This document shows positions 28,090-41,472 of a stretch of DNA of 64,000 nt, piece by piece (position 1 is the first letter of the stretch; every line of letters begins with the position of its first letter). This stretch comes from Hemicentrotus pulcherrimus (Eukaryota; Echinodermata; Echinoidea; Camarodonta; Strongylocentrotidae): positions 45,584 to 109,583 of the forward strand of contig BEXV01000603.1 of NCBI GenBank assembly GCA_003118195.1, written 5' to 3'. Below the pieces are notes generated by a model. The model had not been told where the DNA came from and did no database searches. It saw nothing but the letters and a program-made list of their open reading frames with translations. Made by a program: the position numbers and the translations under genes.

Positions 28090-28417
28090 GAAGTTACACA
28101 CGAACCTTTACATTTAGATAAGTATAAATGACATGTGAAAGTTCAAAGAATTAGCAAAGCGTGTAAATAAGTGTACCAAATATTAACTTAAAACGGAAAT
28201 GAAAAACAAAAAACACGTCCGAAAAAAGGAGCGTATCCATTTTAACGTGTCACTTTCCTTTGGCAATATCAAGATTTATCTTTTTTGTGACGTGTTTTTG
28301 TTTTTCACTACCGTTTTGAGTTAATATTTGGTACACTTATTTGCACTCTTTGTAAATTCTTTGAATGTTAATATGCCATTAATACTTATCTAAATGTAAA
28401 AGTTCGTGTGTAACTTC
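28090..28417. mobile_element. foldback element with about 130-bp inverted arms
   Basis: The left arm is 28090-28219 and the right arm 28289-28417, separated by a 69-bp loop. The arms pair almost throughout. The left starts GAAGTTACACACGAAC and the right ends GTTCGTGTGTAACTTC. Internally, GTGTACCAAATATTAACT faces AGTTAATATTTGGTACAC. A few mismatches and small indels show it is old. There is no coding capacity. A foldback MITE is the best reading; I could not identify a target-site duplication. Confidence 0.85.
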
Positions 28418-29274
28418 TGCGCCTTACAAATAATTGAACTTGTCATCTGTATTTTGTATAGTTAAACGGAAAGTGCTGTAATACGAACAAAATATATTTT
28501 TCTATACCAAAAAGAAATATATAAGTGTAAATGACTTTGGACATTTGTTCAAAGTCTACTTATAATTTTAAAAACAATTTCCATGCCTTTCCCATCTAAT
28601 TGTGTCTGTTGTCAGTTTCAAGTACCCTGCCATCAATCTGTCCATTAAATATTCATGTTTTTTTGCTTTCCTCTCTTCCAATCTTTCCTGCGAGAGTTAA
28701 ATCCAAACTTCTTCTGGTTTGTACAAAATGCTTTTATGCCTACCTCGCTTGAAGTGCTCATGGCGATGAGTAAAAGGTATGATTGATTCTGGACCAGGTA
28801 CCTCCATTAATCACTTGTGTTTCTCCCAGCATAATATTCTTTCCTCTTTTCGCGTCGGCTGTTTGTTTCATGAATAACATTTAGGGGGTTCCTGTCCGAG
28901 TCGATGAAGTATCATTATTTTTGCCCAGGTACCGCTGAAGAAGAAATAAGGCCCGTGAAGATTTTACAGTCTAAAAAAAGAGTTGGGAAAAAGAATGGAA
29001 CGAAATTTTGGTACACTTGATAATGGAGTGTGGTTTATGTTGTCAATTGTTAAGTGAGTTTTGGTTGTCTTCTGTGTGTATGTTTTATTTGGGTAAAGGT
29101 GACAGTGCGCATTTTGCAGAAACCCCGTTTCTTCATTTTCTTTATTCAGAAAAAATGCACCAACATGACCAATCTACCATAAATCCATAAATTTTCTGCC
29201 ACGTGCACCATTCCTTTTTCCCACTGTTTTTCTCTAAATGTCAGTCTGTTAATTTATCTTTAAATCTACCCCTT

Positions 29275-29277
29275 CCT

Positions 29278-29311
<34 letters not shown>

Positions 29312-29320
29312 ATCTATCTC
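29275..29320. repeat. (CT)n microsatellite
   Basis: CT dinucleotides followed by a few CTAT units. Confidence 0.95.
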
Positions 29321-30220
29321 ACGTTTCTCCTTTTCTTTTCCTCTACCTCTACAGGTACACATATCTTTCATTCAGTACACAATGTAATTGTTTTTTATTC
29401 AAATGCAATTCATCTAAACCATCGATAGCTTACTGATTTGACATTACCGCATGTATTCAAGTATCCTTAGAACGCTAGTACTTTAAGCGATATCAGATTG
29501 TTAACAATTCCGAAATGCATTACAGAAAGTGGAGTAAAATTTATTGTAGCCCTAATCCATTTTACGTAATTTAGTAAGACATTAATCCACAAATCATTAG
29601 GCCACTTTTACCCATGTGAATACATGATTACTGGCAAACATAATTTACGTGTAGTGGAGCTGCAGGCTAGCCACGCTACCTGAGTATGATAATATAGCCC
29701 TTCCGTGTCTTACTAATAATAAGTTCATTATTCATACATTTCATTTAGTTTCATTTTGTAGATTCTCAGTATATGTCTTTGATTTTTAGTTATCTGGTGC
29801 CTTACACTGTGGTGCTTTAAATGTAAAAAAGAGCATGCATAACCGTGGAAATTCCTTTGCTTTTTTATTATACATGTACATTCATATGTGCGCGTTTCAA
29901 ATGCCTTGAGAAACTACGTCCACGTACCAGTGAATATGATGAATTAATTTGACACACATTAGCTGCAAAAAGCTTTCAGCTTTGGCTTGTGTTGTAGAAT
30001 TACAAAAAAACTGAAAATAGCAAGGCAAATTTCAATTGAAATTCGTCTTTATTCCATGTGGTACAAAATCAGATAATCGAAGTATGTGAATTGAATTTGA
30101 TATATTTTCTTGCGCCCCATACTACAAAATCACTTTATTTATCCAAGCATTTAAAAGCAAATGTGAACTGAGAGATTAATACTGTTTATTCATTAGTATA
30201 ATGTTTTAATTATCTTGCAG

Positions 30221-30372
30221 CACACGTTTCTTTGGTCGGAGGTTCGGATGATCACAAGCGTCTAGTGGCCGACTTATTTAGAAATTACTCGAAAGTTCTA
30301 CGACCCGTCAAGCAATTCAGCACCTCAATTGACCTGGAAATGATGCTGCTCCTCTCACAGGTCATTCATCTC
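30221..30372 (+). CDS. nicotinic acetylcholine receptor subunit, exon 2 (N-terminal extracellular domain)
   Basis: This is the first firm exon of a cys-loop ligand-gated ion channel subunit, which would sit in the plasma membrane as part of a pentamer. The exon is 152 nt, bounded by TTATCTTGCAG and by GTAAGT. It begins two bases into a codon and ends on a codon boundary. The translation starts HVSLVGGSDDHKRL and continues ADLFRNYSKVLRPV; this is the family's N-terminal helix and the LxxNYxxxxRPV hallmark. It ends LLLSQVIHL, where relatives have a beta strand with LxQI. An NYS glycosylation sequon is present. The HVSLVGG start probably ends the signal peptide. Exon 2 of vertebrate neuronal subunits has this size and phase. 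The next exon is 19.6 kb downstream. Confidence 0.93.
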
Positions 30373-31850
30373 GTAAGTACTCCCTTTCAACTCACAGAAC
30401 TCATCTTAACATTTTACTCCATTCAGTGGCGTATAGGGGTGAGGCAAGGGGATACATGTCACTCCCTTTCAAAGGGATAAAGAGGGGACGGGCAACATTG
30501 AAAGCAACGATATTACCCCTCCCACCTCAATTATATAGCCCGTCTCTCTTACGTTTAGTCCTCCTCATATCTCCGCCCCCGCACCCAATAAGTCTTGTGC
30601 GCCTCCCTCCCTCAATATCAGGACCCATACTGCAGCACTTTGATACAACTCTCCTAGCCCAATTCAATAAATAAGTATGCCATGCATTTCGGATATAATT
30701 ACGTACCTTAACTGTAATCATGGTAATAGTCAATAATCACTTGAGCCACATTTTATTTTGTCTCGGTTTTTATCATTTTTTTTTAGCCAAGGATAAATCG
30801 TAAACGAAAATATAACAATCAGATTCATACCAGGCAGCATAGTTTCAATCTCATAATTCCCACAGCGCATTTAGCCACCGGTTATTCCATACGTTTCGTT
30901 ATGTGTCCCAGAAAACTAATCTAGGGTATGATAGAGAAATAGAATATTTTATTGGCAATATGCCAAACTGAGTTATTCAATATTATTTAAGACATACGGG
31001 CCACAGTTCTCTTCGTCTACAGAACAGTGTGTTTGTTCAAAATTTATCTTAGTTTTACAAATCAGATTGTTATACTTATATTTCAATATTGTTTTACAAC
31101 GTATCAAACAGTCAAAGAAGATATTTCAAATTTACAATCAAATATATTGTAGAATTTGCATTTTTTTATTGATTATATAAAATGATACGGACGTTAATAT
31201 TGTGTGAGTATATTCCTGCTCAGGCATTTTATATGGCGCCCTTTCCTCGCGGTTTAAGATTAAAGAGCACAATCATGTTTGGGCCGCCCAAACAGTACTA
31301 TTTCGAAAAGAACAGCTGTTAAGTGCACAGTTCCACAAAAGAACATGTACAATCGGTAACGATATATTTCGAAACGATACAATGACAATGCACAATGAAC
31401 TGCAAGCATACAACAAAGAAGTAAACTAGAACAAACAACAACATAAAACGTAAGCATGGCAATAGGGGGGGGGGGTTGATTGGAGGATCGGCTCCTTGTT
31501 GAAGGAACATGAATATTTCATGAAAGTCTATGCCTTTTGTCGGTAAATCAATATGTGCAGTTATACATGCGACCATGTCGTATAATGACTTCATAAATAA
31601 CGATTTATCGTCCCATGAAAAATGTTATCACATTGGAATGTCGCCCTTAAAATCCAAAGGGAGAATCTTGATTTTGAATAAACCATGTATCAGGTTGGCA
31701 TTGAGATTGACTTATTGATAGGACGAAAAATGAAAAACAAAAAATTTGTAGAAAAATGAATTAGAAAAAAAATATATTACAATTAAAAAAAAAAAGAAAC
31801 AATAGAAGAGAGGATGAAGAAAAGATGGATAAGAAGAAGGAAAAAGAAAG

Positions 31851-31854
<4 letters not shown>

Positions 31855-31886
<32 letters not shown>
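31855..31886. repeat. (GA)n microsatellite
   Basis: Pure GA dinucleotides. Confidence 0.95.
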
Positions 31887-31889
<3 letters not shown>

Positions 31890-34854
31890 GAAAGGTACGT
31901 TAAGGCTGAGACTTGATTATTCACGTGTACCACAGCACTCTCTTTTGACTTCGCTATTGAATTATCTGCAACTTATGCAATAATTTTAGAAATATCAAAA
32001 TAATACAAACTTTCATCAGATACAAAATGGAGATGGAATGCGCAAACGTTTACATCAATTTCCATCAATTGTTATTTGTTAAGGAGCTCATTGCATCACT
32101 GCCGACATTGATTTTCCTCTACTCAAAATCCCTTGCTGTATGCCTTTAAAAAGGCTTCGTGGCTTATCACGAAACGAAACTAATACTTTGGGTGTTCCTA
32201 ATTCCGTCATTATAGCACTTAATGGCGGGGGCGCCTAATCAATATTCCGTCTCCAAATTTTGCGTTGCATATTTATGCTAGCTTTGAATTTAATCCAAAA
32301 GTGTCAGTGAAATTGTCATCAGGAGCATTAGATCAATTTGGTATTTTTTATCCTGATGAAAACTCTGAATATCCATTCGCTCTATACTTGTATATTAGTT
32401 CATCACTCTCGTTTTCGTGTGAATAAATACTCATGGAAAGCAAACGACGATTCTATATATTTTCATCCTATGTATTCCTTCTAAATATGTGTCAATTAGA
32501 TATACCTCTGAAGAACTGATAGTTTCATCTACTGCTGATTTTTTAAACAACAAATGTATATCTGGTAACTGAAGTGCATTTGAGAGAGAATTAGGTATTA
32601 CGTTACCACTTACGTTTTTACGTTGAAGAGGGCGGGTTGTTTAAAACACAATGAAAAATAAACTTAACGATCTAAACCTTCCAGGAAACTAAAATGTTTG
32701 GGAATTGATAAAGGACTTTCAGCGAGATTTGTTTACCTCTCCTTGTCTAATATCCATTTTTTATCCCATCAAACTGTAAAATAGATGTTCTTTATTTCAA
32801 CTCTTGAACACTCGTCGCAAGTTTTCTTGACCTTTTTTAAAGGGTGCATGTAATGAGTAATAAGGTATTTAAAGAGTCAGGGCATAATCTAGCAATTTTA
32901 TTTAATTCGACTATAAACCAATATTTAATACGTTTTCTTCTCGAAATGTTTAGTCAATTCCAAGCGATACGGAATGGCATTTCCAAAAACAAAACAAATT
33001 GAATGAAGAATATCCTAGACAATTTGATATTTTAAAAATCATATCATATTGGTTACTATCATATTAGTAAATATTTCTCATATTGAAATTTACATAATAC
33101 GCTTGATGTGATATATTGACTAATGTTAAGTACCTTGTTTACAACATTAAGGCTACGTATCGCTAACTTATGAAATATGTAAAACAAAATGCTATTAATT
33201 TGTTTAAATTTTATTCTATTAATGATTTTTTATTAGGGGGGAGTGGGGGTCATTCCTTGAAACAAATGTTTATAATCCAAATGTTATAAATTGAATGAAT
33301 AGTTGAGAAAAAACTCTACTTGTATTGTATTACTTCCTTTTTTAATTGTTTGTTTAATAATTCATGTTTTGATTGTACAATTTCAAATTCCAATAATATT
33401 CTTTTTCCAAAATGTTAAGTTGTCTGGGAATGTAACTTGTGTCATGTTTTTCATTGAATAAACTTACTGGTGATCATATAATGTAATTTATCGCCACAGG
33501 GGTTCACTTCTAAAACTTCCGGTATTTTTAGAAATTGAGGAAAGAGTGTGGATCGATTAATTTTGTTAGAAAGCAACGGAACTGTCACCTGTACCCTTTG
33601 AGTAGTTACTTACGGCAGCGAGACATACGTGGGGTTAATGGCTCTCGGAAGCATTTGTAAAGTGATACTTGTTTTTGTGGAATACAGTCAACCTGTTAGT
33701 TCGAAACGGAACCCTTTTATGGTTCTTGGTGCCTCTCTTCTGGCGTTAGTGAGAAAATGTGCACTCAATTGCATCGGCATCCTTTATACAATTCTTCCGA
33801 GGACGTTGTGAATGTAGTATATTTTCATTTGTACAACCATCCTTATTGTATGTCGAAGAATTTGTTACTTTACTATTTCAATTTGCTACAAAGTACAAAA
33901 ATTATGGTAAAGTATAATACTGTTTTTCTCCACACCTCTTTTCCCACTCTCACTGCGACTGTTCTTTCTCCTTCCCTCTCTTATTTTATACTTCTAAATC
34001 GTTATTCCTGTTTCGGTTATCTTCACTGTCTTTTATTATGTTCTCATCTTTCAAGGAGCGTCTCTCTTTCCTGACGTTTCTATAATATTTTAGCCACCTT
34101 CTCTTTTCCTAAAAAGCAAATACGAAGCCAGGAGCTGACGAAGCTCTAGTTAAGACTGAGGGCGTCGATGGGGACATGCGAGCCCGAAGAATAAGTTGCG
34201 CTCTATCTGATTAAGATTTTATTGTGGATCGTTGCCCAAGAACCTATGGGATCCCCGCCGGCCTTAACTTTCCTAGAGATTTGATCATAGAGAGCTAACA
34301 TGCCAAGAAGAAGTAACGGATATTATGTAGGATGAGGAATTGAACGTCTGTCGATCTGAATTTCTTTCACTTCTGCACTCAAATGTGAATATAGCATGGA
34401 TTTTGTTTTTATTTCTGTCGTTGTAATTCATAACGATCCACTGACGACACTGTTATGCTCGTTCAGACGTGTAAGGTTACATTCATGTTATAATCATGTT
34501 AGCTTGCTTCTTTTGAGATATATTTTTCGTTTTTTTTTTGTAATGTGCCTGTTGTTTTGTCTGTAACAATGTGAATTTAACGCCATGACATTTCCCTTTT
34601 CCAAATACACCTACTATTGTATCTAAAGTGATAGGTTATAACAATTGTCGTTCTCAAATCAAGCCTTTTTGTTCTTCGCTATTTCAGTATATGTTTTATG
34701 TCCTTTCGTCTTCCACATTTCACTATTTTTTTTTTGTATTCTTCACCCTTATAATTTGCTTCATTATGTATTATAAATTCCTTAAGTTTACTTGTGTCAA
34801 CTAGGACACTCCATTTAAAAGAGGGGTTAAGGAAGAATGAATGTAATACAAGTG

Positions 34855-34859
<5 letters not shown>

Positions 34860-34885
<26 letters not shown>
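34860..34885. repeat. (GA)n microsatellite
   Basis: Pure AG dinucleotides. Confidence 0.95.
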
Positions 34886-35480
34886 CGAAGAAAAAAGAGG
34901 GAGAGGGGAAAACGCAACGTTAACATGTATACTTATAATAAGATCCCTCCGATGCCCAGCCCTTTCCCCTGCCTCATGGCGTCAGTGCCCCCGTAATGAC
35001 TGACCCCTACCTACGCCACGGAATGTAAACAGTAATTAGACAAGAGGTAAACGGAAAGCAGGCGCCGACCAGAAACTCATGTGAATCTATTTTACCGGGC
35101 TAATAAAGTCAAACGAAGCGACTCAGACGATCGGGAAAATCAGAATCTGCTGAGTGAATCTCAGGGTATTATTGCATCCAACAACTCGGGGCATTCTTAT
35201 GGTAAAAGATTCATGTAATTTCGTAAACATCACATTGTTCTGAAGAACGGTGGTTGCTCAGTGAAAGGGGGTCCTTAGAGACTAGGCTCCTATACTCTTC
35301 GAGGACATGCATGAACAGATGAAACGTTAATACCATAGACCGAATAGAATTCCGAGACTTTTTAAAAATAAATCATTTAATTTCCCAAACGTTGAGCATT
35401 CTTCTTCAGCATGTTCAGAGTCTCAAGGATGTTCATTTCAATTCATTGTAAGCCAAAGAATAAAAGCACTGTAATATTTT

Positions 35481-35560
35481 GGTGGAGGCTGTTGACTCTC
35501 ACACCTGAGAGCCCAAGTTCGAACACTGCTTGGTGATTTTAATCTTCAACACGATCTTTT
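35481..35560 (+). mobile_element. tRNA-headed SINE, family 2 (partial)
   Basis: The stretch reads GGTGGAGGCTGTTGACTCTC, then CACCTGAGAGCCCAAGTTCGAAC with a B-box-like core, then TGCTTGGTGATT. The same order and the TTGACTC and CTYGGTGATT blocks recur at 53834. Only the head is recognisable. Confidence 0.65.
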
Positions 35561-38090
35561 TTGTCCACATCAGTCCCGCTCGATCCAGCTCCGGGGCAAA
35601 AATGTTTACTGCAGGGCACGCAGAAAGAGCTGTATTTGGGCATCCCTGCATGGGTCAAAAATACCATATACTTGTTGTTGTTGTTTCTACTCTTCAGCTC
35701 TTTTTCTTCCTTTTTTCCTTCTTCTTCTTATTTTTATTACTTTTATTGTTTTTTTTCACCGTCTTTAATGCTATTTTAAATATCATCATATTTTAAAGTG
35801 ATCACATCAAAAAGTTAAGTGCGTTCCCAGCGTAACTGTCTCCGTCTCGAGAAGGAAAGCGTAACCCGATACTGCCAAATTAACTTAAAATCTACTTATC
35901 CAAGTCGGATGTTTCTAGATTATTCATATCTTAACGCTTTTTAATCTAATGTTGTTTGGAAGTGGGGGCAACTTATTTTTCTGTAGGCCTACAAACATTG
36001 TGCTAAAAAACCTCGTGTCCTCATCCGTAGGGACATGTTGTTTTAGTGACGAAGAGGGGACAAGCCATTGAGGTTACTGATATCACGAGGTACCAGCCTT
36101 AATCAGTAAATTAAATGCGAAACGAGGATACTGATTGGAGGAGAACCAGGAAGTGATTAGATCATTCTATGGTAATTTTTTTTTTGTCGGTCTCTTTTTC
36201 CCTCACTTTAATACTTTCTTTCGCAGTTTCCCTGGTTCACCCTAGCTACGCCATTGGTTGGAGGCGAGAACATTGCCAACTTGACTCTTCCGTGAGGTCA
36301 AATTCACAGTATTGAGTGTACATGGGTTACGACACAATTACGTGGAATCATTCCCGAATTACACAAACGGAATATGTTCTTTCTCTTTCGATATTTTACC
36401 AGATTTTCATTTTTTTTTAAATCAATGATTTCTCGTGAATGTGTGATATACATCAAAAGTAAAGAATAATACAAGTATAGATGCTTTAGCATTTTGTACA
36501 GATATGTTGCCCGATGCCTTTTATTTTGTTTTGAATCTCTACAAAGCCAAGAACAAGGGGGCTTTGGGTTTTGAAGTGCACGTGTAGGAAATGAGTTCTT
36601 ACGATAGTTTGCAAAATGAATGCGATTTCTTGTCGTGTAATTACATTGTTAGAGAAACTTTCTGGAAACGATAAACTTGGATTTAAGGCATGGTACACAG
36701 CACGGGGCGTGTACGACACAATTTTTGATTAATAAAATGACAGGAAATTACTCCATAATTGCTAAAAGTCACAAACACTGTACGCAAGTCATGTGGCACA
36801 TATGGGGCACTCGTTTGGTTTCACGGGAAAATTTAGAAGAAAATAATCATCTATGTTCAGCCTTTATTATGTTGTATCATGAGGGCATTCACAGTGCCGT
36901 CCTTTTCAAGAGGAATTCCTTTATGATTGTCTAAGCTTCCAAATTGACATTTAATCACAAAGTAAACTCAAAGAATATTTTGTTCGATTTTTCCACCACT
37001 CCGATTTCTCTTTAAACTGTGAATTTTAGAATCGATTTTTGTACTCGCTGCTTGCCCGGAATAAACACCAACAAAAAATGTTGTGCAAACCAGTGCTTCT
37101 AGCATTTTAGAGAATTCTTAAAGCTTTTTTTCTCAGTACCCTGCACATTGAACCCGACTTGAACATGATGAAATGCGACGCTTTTTGGAAATCCAAACCG
37201 CTTCGCCAGGCACAGCGAAAATTCTTGCTCATCCTAGCAAAACTAGGCTGCGAATCGAAGTCGAGAGAGTGCATTATTACATCTAATTTGTTGGAGAGCT
37301 TTAGTGCTAAGGTATCGTCTAAAACAACATGTGATTGAATCTTGGCAGCGTCCGGTCGATATTCATTCACCTTAATTCTGACTTTGTCAAGATTTTCTTT
37401 CACATCGCTGGTTTTTCGAGCAACCTCGGTATTCGTGACGTGTACATAGCGGTTACCAACCTCACATAAAAGGGCGAATCATTGATTGGTAAGCGGCGTT
37501 TTTTTCAATACGATTCTATTCAGATGATTTTATTTCCATTACTCAATCAGAATATGAAAAGAAAATGCTTATTTAAAATCAATATCAAATGCCATTTGCA
37601 ATATAAGTTAGAAATTAAACTTATGTGTAACTATACAATACTAAATGATGATAAGTAATCAGGCCTTTTAATGATATAACATAATATAAATATAATGTTA
37701 TTATAAACCAAGTCCAATGTTAAAGAAAATTGAGAATCCACTCAAAAAAAAATAAATTATGTTTATGTGGATTACTCAAAAAAAGAAGGGAAGAAAGGCG
37801 TTTCCCGGTGTGTACAACAATGTCATCGTACTATACTCTACTACTTCTACAATTACATCATGAACTTTTTTCTAGAGAAAAAAAAGGGGGAAATAATTAA
37901 ATTTAAATAAAATGTATTTTGATAAATCATATTCCCGACTATAAAACATAATTTATAGCGGCCCAAATTCATCATATTTCAAAAAGAATGGTCAGTGTTA
38001 ACAATGTTATTATAATAGTTGCATTTGATCCCTCTTTCTCTCCTCCCTGTTATATAATCACTTCCTACATTCCTGTCTGTCTGTCTATGT

Positions 38091-38111
38091 CGCTCTCTCT
38101 CCCTCTCTCTT

Positions 38112-38161
<50 letters not shown>

Positions 38162-38240
38162 GCTCTCTCTCTCTATCTACCCCTTCTTTCTTAACGTCTA
38201 TCTCTGTCTCTCTCCCTCTCTCTTGTTCTCTCTCTTTCTA
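38091..38240. repeat. (CT)n microsatellite cluster
   Basis: Dense CT dinucleotides to 38174, then a shorter CT-rich run from about 38200 to 38240, with CTTT and CCCT interruptions. Confidence 0.95.
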
Positions 38241-39011
38241 TAATTATATCCCTCCACCTCATTCCTCTGATTATTCTTTGCCCTCCATGCGCGTTTTCTT
38301 TATCATTATTTCGAATGAATTTTTGATTCACTCATCTATGTATCTATCCAAACACATTTATAGGTTTTGGTCGTCTCTTTTCTCCCTTTCTCCCTCTTCT
38401 TCGAGCTATGCTCCTGCCTTTGCCCCCTTATTTCGTGATACTCTATAGAGTTTTTCTTAGCCTGACATTAGTTTATCCTCGAGGGCATTTTACCGTCTCG
38501 TGGGCTTTATATATACGACTACTCACTCAATGTCATTGCTGAGAAACTAGTACTCGTAAATGACCGCGTCCATCACGGCCGCGCAAGAGTCACCATAGAA
38601 ATACGATCTTGTCGGTCTTGAAGTGCTTACTTTCTTTGAGATTTTTAATTTCTCCGTTGAAGGCGCCGTACGTAAAAGCATTTTGGTCAGTAGACGCATT
38701 ATAGACATTGTTATTGAGTGGTAAAACTGTAAAATGTATATCATTGCCTTTGAAAGGTCCAGTCGAAACATAAACATTTAGAGAAACGATGTGTGGCAGT
38801 GAGAGAAAATTCGAAAATTGAAATAATACAGTCTAAAGAAGCAAAGCTGGAAATTGTTCAATTTGTGATTTTTTGTTTTGTCACTTATGCATCATGCGAT
38901 AATGTCAAAACTCTCTTTTTTATCATGTTTATTCTGTATACTCTCCACGCCATTTTCCATTTGATGACATACAAGTTTAATTTCCTTGATATTTTTACAT
39001 GCCGGTACGTC

Positions 39012-39910
39012 TTAAAGGTACTATGTCCCTTTTGCAGCCAACCTCAAATGTTGGAGAACTTTGCAGGAATTATGAATATGTCATGTGTGTCATATCTGTG
39101 AAATTTAAACGTTAGCAGTGTCCTCAAATTCAAATTATGCAAGGACACCCGTTTACTTGCTAGACTACACTGTCAGACACTATTGAGTGACTGACTGGCT
39201 TTTTTCTTCTCTGGTAATAAAATGCATGAAAAGAGTTGTAAAGTGTACAGTATAGATTAGTCAGAGCTCATTATAAAATGTCTTCCATTCATTTGCAGCA
39301 GAAGAAAGATGACCCCTTCTGTTTCATAAAACATACTCTCACGCACACACACAGAGTCAAATACTTAACATGGAAACTCTCTGTTAAAGATACTATGTCC
39401 CTTTTGCAGCCAACATCTAATTCTGTAGAACTTTGCAGGAATTATGAATATGTTATGTACATGTATGTCCTATCTGTGAAATTTAAACTTGAGCAGTGTC
39501 CTAATATTCAAATTTGGCAAGGAAACCCGTTTACTTGCTAGACTTGCCTGACAGACACTATTTAGTGACTGACTGGCCTTTTTCTTCTTTGGTAATAACG
39601 TACATGAAATGAGTTGTAAAGGGTATATGAGCTTCTTGTGATGGCCAAGATTAAACTGATTGAATCTTTGCGCAGCATAAAACGTACTATGACCATTCGG
39701 TACAATTATCTGTAAATCAAGACTATTACTTTTGGGCTCTATAGCCCTAAAGTCGATTTGACAACTAGTAGTCGTTATTTTCCCACTTAAAGACATTCTC
39801 AAGCCACACCTTCTTTTAGGGAAGTTCTAAATTAGCATTATTTTTCAAATGCAGTTGGAATTTAACTTTTTCATTTTGTTTGGCCTGCAAATGGGACATA
39901 GTACCTTTAA
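39012..39910. mobile_element. TTAA-flanked TIR element with duplicated left end
   Basis: The left edge reads TTAA then AGGTACTATGTCCC and TTTTGCAGCCA. The right edge is its inverse: TGGCCTGCAAATGGGACATAGTACCT then TTAA would be longer than I quote, so its core is GGGACATAGTACCT followed by TTAA. A second direct copy of the left end starts at 39384. It opens a duplicated block of roughly 230 bp (GAACTTTGCAGGAATTATGA, ATCTGTGAAATTTAAAC, CCCGTTTACTTGCTAGAC, TAGTGACTGACTGGC). Two left ends and one right end remain, so this is either a tandem duplication or one copy inserted in another. No transposase is encoded. TTAA edges suggest a piggyBac-type MITE. Confidence 0.75.
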
Positions 39911-41388
39911 AATTAAAAGGCAAACAATTATATAGTATCGTTTCCTTTAAAATCACCACAGGGAAAGGGCATACCTATATTACATGCATGTGTAATAGCT
40001 CTTTCAGTAATATAACATTACATACATGAGCATATTGCTAATTGGGATCACGATTTTCCAAAATCATGACTTTCCCTTTCTTTTTTCGCTCATTCTGTTG
40101 AATTATTTTCAATCTTGTTTTCTTTCTTTATTTTGCTTACGTTTTTCTTCTTTTTGGGGGGCCTCAATCCAAGTCAACTTTCCATAAATATTCACGAATT
40201 GCATTTAAACATTACCGGGCCTCTAATTTGATGAGAGTCACTCTTTTCGTGTTTCTTATCTAATGAAAAAACACAATTCGTCTTCTGTCGTTAACGTTAC
40301 ATCACAACGAGAAGGAGTCACAGACCATATGAGCGCATCCAAACAATTATGACTACAGGGAAGAAAATCCATCTCTTACTAGATCGATTTATTTTGGAGT
40401 AAAACGCAAACGAAGAGCTAATAACAGAAGGTACCCAACAACATACGCTAGGCATTTCGCATGCAGTTCTGGTACCGTATACCTACAATGATCTCATTGC
40501 ATGTTTAAGTTAGGAAATTTCAATTGTTAGCTTTGAAATTGGTGTTTGTCTTGATTGTATAAGAATTGTCAAAATACATTTCTGCTGAAAAATAATAGGC
40601 TATAAATGCTTTGCGTAGCAAGACAAGAATTACTAGCATGGATTGACATTTCTTTTCGAGAGCTTCTGTACATTGTAAGAATAGCGCTATGCCTCTTCTA
40701 GTTTTATGTAGACTGCTTCGTATGGCATCGGACAATCAAATAATATATTAAACAAACATTGGCTGATTTGAGGAGCTGTTAAAACCATTGCCCGAAGGCG
40801 ATCTCGAAAATATGCATACTTTAGTCTCAAAATCACGGGAGGCTGAAAGTTTTGATAGTGATCCGAAAATGGTAAGCTATTAGTGTTGTTAATACTGCAT
40901 TCCGCGTCTGAATCCTTAGAAAGGCAATTCAAGTTAAAAATATGCGTGTTAAAAAGTATTAATTTATAGGAATATCTACAAACCAATGAGTTTGCATATA
41001 GTGCTTTTATGTTACTTTGAATATTCGATGAGCGCACTTGCAGCGCCCTTGTATAATTAGTCCACTGCATTATATGGACTCTTTACGTGTCGGACTGAGC
41101 ACACCCTCAACGCTAACACAGAGACAGTCCTTGCATTCACATTTCGAAGGGTTCTATTTTCGGGGTTCGGGCGATTAGTGGAGACATCCTGCACTATGTT
41201 GGATGCGGGTAAGGGTGGGGGAAATATGATTGAAGAAAACACATATTTAAAAGCGGAGAGAATCTGGACTACCTTGTAACATGTGTGATACAAACCAGAC
41301 ATTGGTCAAACAACAATTTTGACACTATCCCGCAACTGTGATCAATAGTATAATGTTATGCCAGCACTTTTGACCATTCCAACGTCTC

Positions 41389-41472
41389 TATAATAATAAT
41401 AATGATAATACTCAGTTCTTTTATAGCGCATAACAAAGGATACCATGTCCCTATGCGCTTCAAATAGAAAGG
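41389..41472 (-). mobile_element. SINE/LINE 3' tail fragment
   Basis: On the minus strand: GAAGCGCATAGGGACATGG, then ATGCGCTATAAAAGAACTGA, then GTATTATCATTATTATTAT. The two GCGC motifs before an ATT-rich tail match the tail of 51325-51552. No head is present, so it is a 5'-truncated copy of that SINE or of its partner LINE. Confidence 0.65.

Larger units (their letters stand above)
15093..30220. other. 5' flank or first intron, continued
   Basis: No recognised exon. The stretch holds (CT)n and (GA)n runs, a G-tract at 15502, tandem dimers at 15665, 18134 and 26567, tRNA-headed SINEs at 21738 and 23130, a CTn-AGn palindrome at 22880, a (CTA)n array at 24108 and a foldback at 28090. The final pyrimidine-rich bases end in TTATCTTGCAG, the acceptor of the first firm nAChR exon. 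Confidence 0.6.
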
